Both the position numbers and the translations under genes were made by a program. Below, piece after piece: positions 1 through 7,710 of a stretch of 36,811 bases of DNA. The DNA lies in assembly GCA_964467935.1 (NCBI GenBank), contig CAYYKK010000028.1, forward strand, positions 1 through 36,811, given 5' to 3'. The DNA comes from CAYYKK01 sp964467935 (GTDB taxonomy: Bacteria; Myxococcota_A; Polyangia; Polyangiales; Polyangiaceae). The notes below the pieces were generated by a model. The model made no database searches and was not told where the DNA came from. It saw nothing but the letters and a program-made list of their open reading frames with translations. Positions within the stretch are counted from its first letter, which is position 1; each line of letters begins with the position of its first letter.

Positions 1-360
1 GGGGACGAGGCGGAAGTCCTGGAAGACCACGCCGATGTTCCGCCTCAGCGCCGGGATCGCGTCGGGCGCCAACCTCGCGATGTCGCGCCCCAGGAAGAGG
101 ATGCGCCCGTCGTCGACCGTCTCCGTGTGATGCAGGAGGCGCAGGAGCGTGCTCTTGCCCGCGCCGCTCGGCCCCGTGATGAAGACGAACTCGCCCCGCT
201 CGATCGTGAGCGACATCCCGCGGAGCACGGGCTGATCCGCTCGATACGACTTGAAGACGTTCTCGAAGACCAGGATCGGCCGCGCCGCCGCCGAGGGGTC
301 GTAGCGGTGTCCCTGGCGAAGTGCCTGTCGAAACGACGTCTGCGCAGTGGAGCCGGCCAT
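1..360 (-). CDS. ftsE: Cell division ATP-binding protein FtsE (N-terminal 120 residues, cut by window edge)
   Basis: ABC-type ATPase that in known systems pairs with the membrane protein FtsX and controls peptidoglycan hydrolases at the division septum. The visible part has an ABC N-terminus with a Walker A motif (GPSGAGKST, about residues 60-68) and the FtsE-typical Q-loop segment GVVFQDFRLVP. The FQDF wording separates FtsE from most transporter ATPases. The ATG at 360 is preceded on its strand by AGGGGA at about 8 nt. About 25 residues stand before the usual FtsE start, a modest N-terminal extension. The Walker B, signature and ftsX parts would lie to the left, outside the window. A LolD-type or other ABC ATPase is a weaker alternative. 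Confidence 0.85.
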   Translation of the reverse strand, partial: MAGSTAQTSFRQALRQGHRYDPSAAARPILVFENVFKSYRADQPVLRGMSLTIERGEFVFITGPSGAGKSTLLRLLHHTETVDDGRILFLGRDIARLAPDAIPALRRNIGVVFQDFRLVP

Positions 361-453
361 CGAGTGTCCCCTACCAGGGTGGCCAGGGCTGGGAAACTTT
401 TCGGCCGCCCGGCGATGGCTGCCGCCGCGGGCTCGCGCTAGCGAGGCTTCGCC

Positions 454-1332
454 ATGAAGATCGCGTTCCTCGGCTTGCCGCTCGCCGCCGCGCTGCTCGT
501 CGCCGACGGCCACGAGATCACCATCGCTGCCATCTCGCGTACGGACGGCGTCGGCCTCCGCAGGGTGCGCCGCCTGCTCGGCCCGGAGCGTGTCTTCGTC
601 CGACCCGTCCTCGACGCCGCGTTCATCGATCGCGTCCGCCGCGCGAGCCCCGACCTCGTCGTGAGCTGGTACTGGACCAACCTCATCCCGATGGACCTCG
701 TCGCGGTCGCGCCGCTCGGCGGCTTCGGCGTCCACCCGTCGCTGCTGCCACGCCACCGCGGCCCCGATCCGACGACCTGGGCGATCCTCTCCGGCGACGC
801 GGAGACCGGGGTCAGCGCCCACCGCCTAGAAAGAGACTACGATACAGGTGCTGTGTTAATGCAAGAGACACTTCTTATCGACGAGCGGTGGGACGCCTTC
901 CGTCTCGCGCGCGCGCTCGACAGACCGAGCCTCCGCGTGCTCCGGCGCGTCGCCTCGCTCTTCGCGCGCGGCACGCCCCCGCCCGAGCTGCCGCAGCGCG
1001 CCGATCGCGCGACCAGCGCGCCGTTCCCGGACGACGACCTGCTCCCGATCCGGTGGGCGCGGCCGACCGCCGACGTGCTCCGCCACATCCGCGCCCTCGC
1101 GCCGGCGCCAGGCGCCTCCACCGAGATCGGGAGCGCCACGCTCACCGTCCTCGCGGCGGTCGCCGCGCCGGCGCCGCTCGTCCTGGAGGAGCCCGGCGAG
1201 TCCGCGCTCCTCGGCGGCCGCTGCCTCGTCCGCACGCTCGACGGAGCGATCGAGATCACGCGCGCCGAGATCGACGGAGCCCCGGCGACCTCCCGCGACC
1301 TCGAGCGGCTCTTCGGCGGGACGAACGTCTGA
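454..1332 (+). CDS. Formyltransferase-family protein (Fmt-like) lacking the catalytic Asn
   Basis: A 292-residue protein of the 10-formyltetrahydrofolate-dependent formyltransferase fold, related to methionyl-tRNA formyltransferase (Fmt). It has the HPSLLPRHRG loop (residues 94-103) and the DTG motif at Asp130. His94 and Asp130 are 36 residues apart, as are the catalytic His and Asp of this superfamily. The Asn two residues before the His, which completes the Asn-His-Asp triad, is Gly92 here. A C-terminal region (about 205-290) resembles the Fmt OB-fold domain but is short. The start has GAGG about 8 nt upstream. The gene is divergent from ftsE. It is probably not the housekeeping Fmt. A sugar-amine N-formyltransferase or an inactive paralogue is possible. 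Codons near 826-880 are unusually AT-rich for the gene. Confidence 0.75.
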   Translation: MKIAFLGLPLAAALLVADGHEITIAAISRTDGVGLRRVRRLLGPERVFVRPVLDAAFIDRVRRASPDLVVSWYWTNLIPMDLVAVAPLGGFGVHPSLLPRHRGPDPTTWAILSGDAETGVSAHRLERDYDTGAVLMQETLLIDERWDAFRLARALDRPSLRVLRRVASLFARGTPPPELPQRADRATSAPFPDDDLLPIRWARPTADVLRHIRALAPAPGASTEIGSATLTVLAAVAAPAPLVLEEPGESALLGGRCLVRTLDGAIEITRAEIDGAPATSRDLERLFGGTNV

Positions 1333-1440
1333 TCTCCTGTCCAGAAGCGCGCCGCGGCGTTCGAGATTTCGTCGTCGCCGGTCCGCGCGCTGGTGATAGC
1401 CTCCCGTCCGATACGGTGTCCTTCGTGGCGGAGGTTCGTC

Positions 1441-2670
1441 TTGTCCCAAGCAGAAAAGCTGGCGAAAACGGCCCGTGAGAATCTCGCAGCGGCCCTGAAC
1501 GCCCTACAAACGAGCGAGGACGTCCCCGCCGAGCTCATGCAAGTCGCGGACATCATCGCGCAATGCATGGGCGTCCTGCATCGCATCGAGCGCACGCAAG
1601 GCGCGGACATGACGGGCAAAGAGATCGCCTACCAGACGGTCAAGAAGGCGCTCGATCACCTGCAGACGCTCGAGGTGAACCACCCGGCGCTCGACGTCGT
1701 CATGGAGAAGGTCGCGGGGAGCCTCGCCAGCGTGCACGGCCTCTCTCGCATGCAAGCGCCGGCTCCTGCTCCCGCGCCGGCTCCCGCTCCGGCTCCCGCG
1801 CCGACGCCTGCTCCCGCGCCGCAGCCCTTCGGCATCCCGCAGCCGCCGCCGGCCGCGCCTGCGCACGGCGTCACCGGCGGCGGGTTCCAGCCCGCGCCTG
1901 TCTCGGGCGCCGCTCGACCGGGCAACACCCACGTCATGGCGGCCAGCCCCTCGACGAGCGCGCAGCCCGCCGTGCATCCTGGGACCTCGACGCAGATCAT
2001 GCAGAACGCGCAGGCGCCCGCCGCGTTCCCCGCGGCCCCGTTCGGCGCCCCGAGCTCGGGCTCGACGGGGCAGCAGCAGCCCATGCCGGCGTCCGCCCCG
2101 ATGGCGCCGATCAACATGCCGCCCCCGCAAGCGCAGTTCGCTCCGGCGCCGGCGATCTCCCCCGCGTCCGCGCCGCAGCCCACCGCATCGCCCGCGTCCG
2201 GAGCGATGGCGCAAGCGCCCCAGGCGATGCAACAGCGCCCGCAAGCGCCCTTTCAACCTCCGCCGCAGCCGCCCACCGTCCAGATCCCTGCGCAAGGCCG
2301 GGCTTCGGGCGCTCCCGCCGCGACCCCCTCCGAGTCCGGCAACGTCCTCGTCGAGCTCGGTACGCACAGCGTCTCGAACTTCTACAAGGGTCTCGGCGGC
2401 AACGACGTGATCGAGCACGGCGGCCTGTTCGTCGCGACGTACCGCATCCCGAAGATGGGCACGACGGTGAAGCTGCGCGTCCTCTTGCCCGGCGACTACG
2501 AGTTCATGGCGACCGGCGTCGTGCAGTGGATTCGTGATCCCCACAGCGGCGGGGAGGCCAACTCCGAGCCCGGCTTCGGCGCGCGCCTCACGCAGATCAC
2601 GCCCGAAGGGCGGCAGCTCGTCTACCGCTACACGCGGAATCGCGAGCCGATGTTCTACGACGATCTGTGA
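1441..2670 (+). CDS. PilZ domain protein with Pro/Ala/Gln-rich linker
   Basis: A 409-residue predicted cytoplasmic protein. Residues 1-105 look helical. Residues about 106-295 are low-complexity Pro/Ala/Gln sequence with an Ala-Pro alternation. Residues about 300-400 form a PilZ-like beta-barrel domain, with HGGLFVATYR, a GTTVKLRVLLPG strand pair, GVVQWIRD and a GFGARL ending. This matches the Myxococcus-type PilZ paralogous family. PilZ domains often bind cyclic di-GMP, but the usual RxxxR and D/NxSxxG ligands are not obvious here, so binding is uncertain. I chose the TTG at 1441 because GGAGG (1430-1434) lies 6 nt upstream. An in-frame GTG at 1393 would add 16 residues without a comparable ribosome site. 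The stop overlaps the GTG of the next gene, which suggests coupling. Confidence 0.8.
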   Translation: MSQAEKLAKTARENLAAALNALQTSEDVPAELMQVADIIAQCMGVLHRIERTQGADMTGKEIAYQTVKKALDHLQTLEVNHPALDVVMEKVAGSLASVHGLSRMQAPAPAPAPAPAPAPAPTPAPAPQPFGIPQPPPAAPAHGVTGGGFQPAPVSGAARPGNTHVMAASPSTSAQPAVHPGTSTQIMQNAQAPAAFPAAPFGAPSSGSTGQQQPMPASAPMAPINMPPPQAQFAPAPAISPASAPQPTASPASGAMAQAPQAMQQRPQAPFQPPPQPPTVQIPAQGRASGAPAATPSESGNVLVELGTHSVSNFYKGLGGNDVIEHGGLFVATYRIPKMGTTVKLRVLLPGDYEFMATGVVQWIRDPHSGGEANSEPGFGARLTQITPEGRQLVYRYTRNREPMFYDDL

Positions 2671-5600
2671 GCTCGCTCTCGCGCGGCCACCTCTCGGCTG
2701 CCGAACCCGCCCGGAGAGGCCGCTCGACGAAGAGGTGGGTGGCCGCCTCGATCGCGCTCCTCGTCGGCACGATCGGCGTCCGCGGGGCCGAGGCCGCCGA
2801 CGATCCGACGCTCGACTGGTACACGTACGAGACCGCGCACTTCCGCGTCCACTACCCGGAGCCGCTCGATCCCATCGCTCGTCGCGTCGCGCTCCTCTCG
2901 GAGACGATCCACGGTCGGCTGTCGACCGGCATGCACTTCGCCCCCTCGGAGAAGACCGAGATCCTCCTCACGGACGACAGCGAGTCGGCGAACGGCGTCG
3001 CGACCCCCGTCCCCTACGACAACATCCGCCTCTACGCGACCGCGCCGAACGATCTGTCGACGCTCGGCGACTACGACGACTGGCTCCTCGGGCTCGTCAC
3101 CCACGAATACACGCACATATTGCATACGGATAACATCAGCGGCTCTGCTGCGATAGCGAACCGCATCATCGGCAAGACGCTCGCGCCGAACTCCGCCCAG
3201 CCGCGCTGGATCATCGAAGGGCTCGCCGTGGTGGAGGAGAGCCAGTACACGAGCGGCGGCCGCGTCCGATCGAACCTGTTCGACATGCTGCTCCGCGCCG
3301 ACGTGCTCGAGGGCAATTTCGCGCGACTCGATCAAATCTCCGCGAACGCGCAGCGCTGGCCCTTCGGCAACCTCTGGTACCTCTACGGCTCCCGGTTCCT
3401 GCGCTGGATCGTCGACATCTACGGCCCCGACACGATGCCGGCCGTGTCGGCCGACTACGGCGCCACCACGGCCCCCTTCGGGATCAATCGCGCGATCCGG
3501 CGCGTCACCGGCCGCACGTACGAGGATCTCTACGACGGCTGGCACGATCACCTCCGTCGCCACTACGACGAGCAGATCCGCGCCGTCGACGCGCTCGGGA
3601 GGCGCGAGGGCGTGCGCATCACGTTCCACGGGCGAGACGTCCTCTATCCACGCTTCGTCCCCGCGGTCGCCCTCGCGAGGCGCGGGGAGGACGAGATCGT
3701 CTATTACCGCGCCGATCAGAACGCGAAGGCGGGGTTCTACCGGTTCACGCTCGGCGCGGTCGATCACGAGGGCAAGCGAGACGAAGCGCTCGTCGTCCGC
3801 CTGGCGGACGAGTCGAGCGTGACCTTCACGCCGGAGGGCGACTACTTCTTCTCGGATCTCGCGTTCTACAAGAACCTCTATTCGCGCGCCGACCTCTTCT
3901 CCCTCCCCAAGGACGAGACGTCGACGCTCGGCACGGAGCACGCGCGCAAGCGACTCAGCACCGGCTGGCGCGCGTCGACGCCGGACGTGAGCCCCGACGG
4001 GCACATGGTCGCCTTCTCCGTCGACTCGCGATCGACGAGCTTCCTCTCGATCGCCCGGGTCGACGACGACGGCACGCTCGGCCCGCGCCGAACGCTCGTC
4101 CCCAGCGCCCGCTTCGAGCAGGCGTACACGCCGCGCTGCTCGCCCGACGGCAAGACCATCGCCTACAGCGTCTGGACCGAGGGTGGCTACCGAGACATCC
4201 GCCTCGTCGACGTCGCGACGGGCCGCTTCGAGAACGTCACGCACGATCGCGCGATCGATCTCGAGCCCGCGTGGTCGCCCGACGGCAAGACGCTCTACTT
4301 CTCGTCCGATCGGAGCAACATCTTCAACATCTACGCCTACGATCTCGCGACCAAGCAGCTCTCGCTCGTCACGAACGTCCACAACGGCGCGCTCGCCCCC
4401 GCCATCAGCGCCGACGGCACCAAGCTCGTCTACACGGGCTACACGCACGAGGGCTACGACCTGTTCGCCATGCGGATCGACCGGACGAGGTTCCTCCCCG
4501 CGCCGCCGCCTCCGACCGATCGACCCGCGCCGCTCCCCGAGCCGGAGAGCGTCAAGATCGAGAAGCACAGCTACAACCCGCTGCCCACGTTCGGCCCACG
4601 TAACTACCTATTGTCGTTAGGTCAGGGATACTACAGCAACAACGCTGTGACCTTTCAGACGACCGCCTCGGACATCGTCGGGCACCACTCGATGTCGGCG
4701 CAGATCGTCTTCGACCCCGGCGCGCCCGCGCCGCGCTTCAGCATCGACTACGTCTACGGCGGACTGCCGGTCAGCCTCGGGGTCGGTGTCTCGAGGAGCG
4801 TCGTCCCCCACAAGACGGGCTATCGCGTCGGCGATCAGCAGCTGCCGTGGGACGAGACGCTCTCGAACCTCTACTCGACGGTGAGCGTGCCCGTCCGCAG
4901 CCAATACGTCGATCAGGCGTTCGGCATCACGTACACCGCGCAGAAGTACTCCGGCGACCTCCCCGCGCCGACGACGCTCGACCCCTACGCCACGCGCACG
5001 ATCCTGCCGCCGCAGGGCTTCCTGTCGCAGGTGCGCGCGAGCTACTCGCTCTCGACCGTCGACGGCTCGACCGAGGCCGCCGGCTCCATCCGCGGCGTCG
5101 CATTGCGCGTGGGGACGACCTACGCGGGCCCGGAGCTCGGGAGCGACTCCACCCTCTACGCGTTCGACGCGGCGGTGACGGGCTTCATCCCGATGCCTTG
5201 GCCCGGCTACCAGACGCTCGCGCTCCGCGCCGGCGGCGGCGTCTCCGGCGGTGACTACGCGAAGCGCGGCCTCTACTTCGTGGGCGGTTACGACCTCGCC
5301 AAGTCGGGCTTCATCGACTCGGTCCTCAATGGCACGTACGACGGCGCGTTCGTGCTCCGCGGGTACGGCCCGGGGGAGTTCTCCGGCAGCGAATACCTCC
5401 AGTCCACGATCGAGTACCGCGCGCCGCTCTGGGTGCCGAACTGGGGGCCGTCGACGCTCCCGATCTTCCTGAAGCGCTTCGACGCCGCGGCCTTCGTCGA
5501 CTACGCCGGCGCGTTCGATCGACTCCAGATCGAGCGCGCCCGACTCTTTCACCAAGGCGACCTGATCTACCTGCCCGATCTCCACGCGTCGGTGGGAGGC

Positions 5601-5729
5601 GAGATCTGGACGACGGCGACCCTCGCTCATCGCATCGAGCTGATGTTGCGACTGGGTTACGCTTACGGCTTCTCGAGCGCCGTGTACAAGCACGGCCAGC
5701 TCTACTTCCTCGCCGCGTCGGCCTTCTGA
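2667..5729 (+). CDS. Large exported protein: HEXXH metallopeptidase-like domain, TolB-like propeller and outer-membrane barrel
   Basis: A 1020-residue protein. An Arg-rich N-terminus and a hydrophobic stretch ending GVRGAEA form a signal peptide (cleavage near residue 43). HEYTH at 146-150 with Glu184 in an EGLA motif is the zinc signature of gluzincin (peptidase MA-like) domains. Residues about 330-620 hold repeated SPDGKTIAYS/SPDGKTLYFS blades of a TolB/WD40-like propeller. Residues about 650-1020 alternate like an outer-membrane beta-barrel and end in Phe, as BAM substrates do. I infer an outer-membrane anchored protein with a periplasmic or surface peptidase-like head. The GTG at 2667 overlaps the upstream TGA by 3 nt and has no clear ribosome site, so coupling is likely. 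Two AT-rich codon patches (3105-3165 and 4603-4655) fall on the HEXXH motif and on the propeller-barrel junction. Confidence 0.8.
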   Translation: MSSLSRGHLSAAEPARRGRSTKRWVAASIALLVGTIGVRGAEAADDPTLDWYTYETAHFRVHYPEPLDPIARRVALLSETIHGRLSTGMHFAPSEKTEILLTDDSESANGVATPVPYDNIRLYATAPNDLSTLGDYDDWLLGLVTHEYTHILHTDNISGSAAIANRIIGKTLAPNSAQPRWIIEGLAVVEESQYTSGGRVRSNLFDMLLRADVLEGNFARLDQISANAQRWPFGNLWYLYGSRFLRWIVDIYGPDTMPAVSADYGATTAPFGINRAIRRVTGRTYEDLYDGWHDHLRRHYDEQIRAVDALGRREGVRITFHGRDVLYPRFVPAVALARRGEDEIVYYRADQNAKAGFYRFTLGAVDHEGKRDEALVVRLADESSVTFTPEGDYFFSDLAFYKNLYSRADLFSLPKDETSTLGTEHARKRLSTGWRASTPDVSPDGHMVAFSVDSRSTSFLSIARVDDDGTLGPRRTLVPSARFEQAYTPRCSPDGKTIAYSVWTEGGYRDIRLVDVATGRFENVTHDRAIDLEPAWSPDGKTLYFSSDRSNIFNIYAYDLATKQLSLVTNVHNGALAPAISADGTKLVYTGYTHEGYDLFAMRIDRTRFLPAPPPPTDRPAPLPEPESVKIEKHSYNPLPTFGPRNYLLSLGQGYYSNNAVTFQTTASDIVGHHSMSAQIVFDPGAPAPRFSIDYVYGGLPVSLGVGVSRSVVPHKTGYRVGDQQLPWDETLSNLYSTVSVPVRSQYVDQAFGITYTAQKYSGDLPAPTTLDPYATRTILPPQGFLSQVRASYSLSTVDGSTEAAGSIRGVALRVGTTYAGPELGSDSTLYAFDAAVTGFIPMPWPGYQTLALRAGGGVSGGDYAKRGLYFVGGYDLAKSGFIDSVLNGTYDGAFVLRGYGPGEFSGSEYLQSTIEYRAPLWVPNWGPSTLPIFLKRFDAAAFVDYAGAFDRLQIERARLFHQGDLIYLPDLHASVGGEIWTTATLAHRIELMLRLGYAYGFSSAVYKHGQLYFLAASAF

Positions 5730-5773
5730 CGAAAAGTTGCCCCTTCGCGTCCGCGTCCGCTAGGTGCCGAGCC

Positions 5774-6286
5774 GTGGACAAGCGAATCGCTCTGGGTCTG
5801 GTCTCGGTCGGCCTCGCGCTCGGCGCCTGCACGCCCTCGTCGGTCACGCGCAAGCTCAGCGACGACGCCTACAACGTCGCGATGGCCGAGCGCTTCGGTC
5901 GCATGGACATCGTGACCGACGCCGTCGCCGCCAAGAACCGCGACGACTTCGTCTCCTCGCATTCGCAGTGGGGACGATCGATCCGCATCGTCGATCTCGA
6001 GTACGCCGGGCTGCGCCTCATGCCGGACGAGGTGGCGCACGTGGAGCTCATCGTGTCGTGGCAGCGCCTCGACGAGGTCACGCTCCACACGACGACGCTC
6101 GTCCAGACCTGGGCTCACAACGACCGCTGGGAGATCGTCGACGAGAAGCGCATCTCCGGAGATCGCGGGCTCATCGACGAAGTCGACGAGCGCATCGACG
6201 ATCCCAAGCCGCCCTCGGACGGGAAGAAGTACCGGCAGCTCTCACGCACCGAGGACGAACCGGGCGTGGGCTCGCGGGCTCCCTGA
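5774..6286 (+). CDS. Small predicted lipoprotein of unknown function
   Basis: A 170-residue protein starting at GTG 5774 with AGGTG about 8 nt upstream. The N-terminus has a Lys-Arg n-region, a hydrophobic core and a good lipobox ending LGAC (Cys19), so it should be lipidated and exported. The rest is a compact mixed alpha/beta domain of about 110 residues (VELIVSWQRLDE, TTTLVQTW, RWEIVDEKRI) followed by a charged tail. I do not recognise a family. It follows the large barrel protein by 44 nt on the same strand and may be co-transcribed with it, which would suit an envelope role. Confidence 0.7.
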   Translation: MDKRIALGLVSVGLALGACTPSSVTRKLSDDAYNVAMAERFGRMDIVTDAVAAKNRDDFVSSHSQWGRSIRIVDLEYAGLRLMPDEVAHVELIVSWQRLDEVTLHTTTLVQTWAHNDRWEIVDEKRISGDRGLIDEVDERIDDPKPPSDGKKYRQLSRTEDEPGVGSRAP

Positions 6287-6287
6287 G

Positions 6288-6344
6288 GCGCGCTCGGGCG
6301 CGCTTCGGAGACGCGCGCGATCGTCGTGCGCGGGATTTTTCCCG
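6288..6344. terminator. Two hairpins between convergent genes
   Basis: Directly after the lipoprotein stop, GCGCGC (6288-6293) pairs with GCGCGC (6298-6303) over a TCGG loop. At 6331-6344, CGGGA and TCCCG pair over a TTTT loop. The region separates two convergent genes, so bidirectional termination is the natural reading. Neither stem is followed by a long U-tract. Confidence 0.35.
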
Positions 6345-6381
6345 GGGCAACCGAACGATCGCGCTCCCGTCTCGCGTCGGC

Positions 6382-6540
6382 TCAGCTCTTGTCGGCGGAC
6401 GCCTTCTCGCGCGGCTTGCGCGTCGTCTTCGCCGGCGGCGTGACCTTCTCCGCGCGCCTGCGGCGGATGCGCGCCTTCTTCGCGGCTTGGGCCTTGCGGC
6501 GCTTCATCTTCATCGAGTTGCGGCGGTCACCTTTCGCCAT
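6382..6540 (-). CDS. Small, very basic protein (52 residues), unknown
   Basis: The ATG at 6540 has AAGGAG about 9 nt upstream, which decides the start over a longer reading from 6633. The product starts MAKGDRRNSMKMKRRKAQAA and carries an uninterrupted Lys/Arg-rich stretch with an RIRRRR run, then a Pro/Lys/Arg tail ending DKS. About 40% of residues are Lys or Arg. No domain is visible. Binding to nucleic acid or the ribosome is plausible from composition only. It stands alone, convergent with the upstream lipoprotein gene and 168 nt downstream of the next minus-strand gene. Confidence 0.6.
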   Translation of the reverse strand: MAKGDRRNSMKMKRRKAQAAKKARIRRRRAEKVTPPAKTTRKPREKASADKS

Positions 6541-6708
6541 GATGGCGGCTCCTTGCTGTAGGGGTCGCGCACTTTGCCGAAGCGCAGGGCGACGTTCAAG
6601 CCCAAACGTTCCATCCGAGGCGTCGCGTCGCACGACGTGTCGCGGGCGGGCGGCTCGCCTCGCTCGACCGCGTGCCTGCGCGATACCGCCGTCGGTCGTC
6701 GTCGCGGC

Positions 6709-6966
6709 TCAGCTCGAGCCGGAGACCGCGTCCTCGAGGGTGACCTCGCGACCGCGCACCTCGAGACGGTACCGGGAGTTGACCGTCTCGATGTAGAAGA
6801 CCTCGCGCCCGGCGATGCGCAGCACGCGCTTCACCGGCGTCGTCACGTACTCGTGCATCCCGTCGGAGAACTCGATCACGACGACGGAGCCCTTTCGGGG
6901 CGCGCGGACGAGTCTCCCGATCACTGCCCGTGATCCGCGACCCAGCTTCCGCAGCACGACTTGCAC
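6709..6966 (-). CDS. Conserved-looking 85-residue protein, unknown
   Basis: Starts at GTG 6966. The sequence alternates short beta-like strands: SVVVIEFSDGMHEYVTTPVK, then VFYIETVNSRYRLEV. The TTPV...ETVNSRYRLE pattern looks like a small all-beta domain with a conserved T-x-NS-x-Y segment, and I cannot name a family for it. There is no signal peptide or membrane segment. It is divergent from thymidine kinase with 131 nt between them. Third-position GC and the compact pattern favour a real gene. Confidence 0.55.
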   Translation of the reverse strand: MQVVLRKLGRGSRAVIGRLVRAPRKGSVVVIEFSDGMHEYVTTPVKRVLRIAGREVFYIETVNSRYRLEVRGREVTLEDAVSGSS

Positions 6967-7097
6967 GTTACCAGCCTAGCACGCCCGGGCCCCGCGCGCG
7001 CAAGTCCGGGGCGAGGTCTTTTCGCAGAGGCTCCGTTGCGACGAACGGCGGGCACTTTGGGCTTGCCGCCCCCCCGAGCTAGGTCGAAGTAGCTCCC

Positions 7098-7685
7098 ATG
7101 CGGCCAGTCCTGTCCAGCGGCAGCATCGAAGTCATCACTGGCTCCATGTTCAGCGGGAAGACGGAGGAGCTCATTCGCCGCGTGAAGCGCGCCGTGCTCG
7201 CTCGCCAGCGCGTGCAAGCGTTCAAGCCGCGCATCGACGACCGCTACGACGCGACCCGCATCGTCAGCCACGAGCGGCTCAGCGTCGACGCGGTCGCCGT
7301 CGGCACGAGCGAGAGCCTCGAGCAGCGCGTCGACGACGAGTGCCAGGTCGTGGCGATCGACGAGGCGCAGTTCTTCGACTCCGGGCTCGTCGACGTCGTC
7401 GACCGGCTCGCGGCGCGGGGGCTGCGCGTGATCATCGCCGGCCTCGATCAGGACTACCTCGGTCGACCGTTCCATCCGATGCCGGAGCTCATGGCGATCG
7501 CGGAGGACGTGACGAAGGTCCACGCCGTGTGCACGGTGTGTGGCGCGGCGGCGAGCCGCTCGCAGCGTCTGCTCGCGGAGGGCGCGACGGTGCTCGTCGG
7601 CGGCAGCGAGGCCTACGAGGCGCGCTGCCGTGGCTGCTTCGAGGCGCGCGACGTCGAGCGCACGGTCCACCCGACGGGGACGTGA
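7098..7685 (+). CDS. tdk: Thymidine kinase (type II, zinc-containing)
   Basis: Phosphorylates thymidine (and deoxyuridine) with ATP in the pyrimidine salvage pathway, in the cytosol. The protein has 195 residues, normal for the family. The P-loop GSMFSGKT lies near residues 15-22, and the DEAQFF segment contains the catalytic Glu and the Walker B Asp. GLDQDYLGRPF forms the linker region, and C145-x2-C148 with C177-x2-C180 forms the structural zinc site. The lasso-loop Tyr (SEAYEARC) is present. The start ATG 7098 has only a weak purine-rich site upstream. It converges with the next gene, leaving 25 nt between the stops. Confidence 0.95.
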   Translation: MRPVLSSGSIEVITGSMFSGKTEELIRRVKRAVLARQRVQAFKPRIDDRYDATRIVSHERLSVDAVAVGTSESLEQRVDDECQVVAIDEAQFFDSGLVDVVDRLAARGLRVIIAGLDQDYLGRPFHPMPELMAIAEDVTKVHAVCTVCGAAASRSQRLLAEGATVLVGGSEAYEARCRGCFEARDVERTVHPTGT

Positions 7686-7710
7686 CGAAGCGCTCGAGCC
7701 GCTCGCGCGA

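Noticed and set aside
2655..4568. Minus-strand open frame of 637 codons over the HEXXH protein gene
   Set aside because: Same shadow-frame composition (Arg/Glu/Val/Asp) and no recognisable motif; the plus strand carries the zinc signature and propeller.
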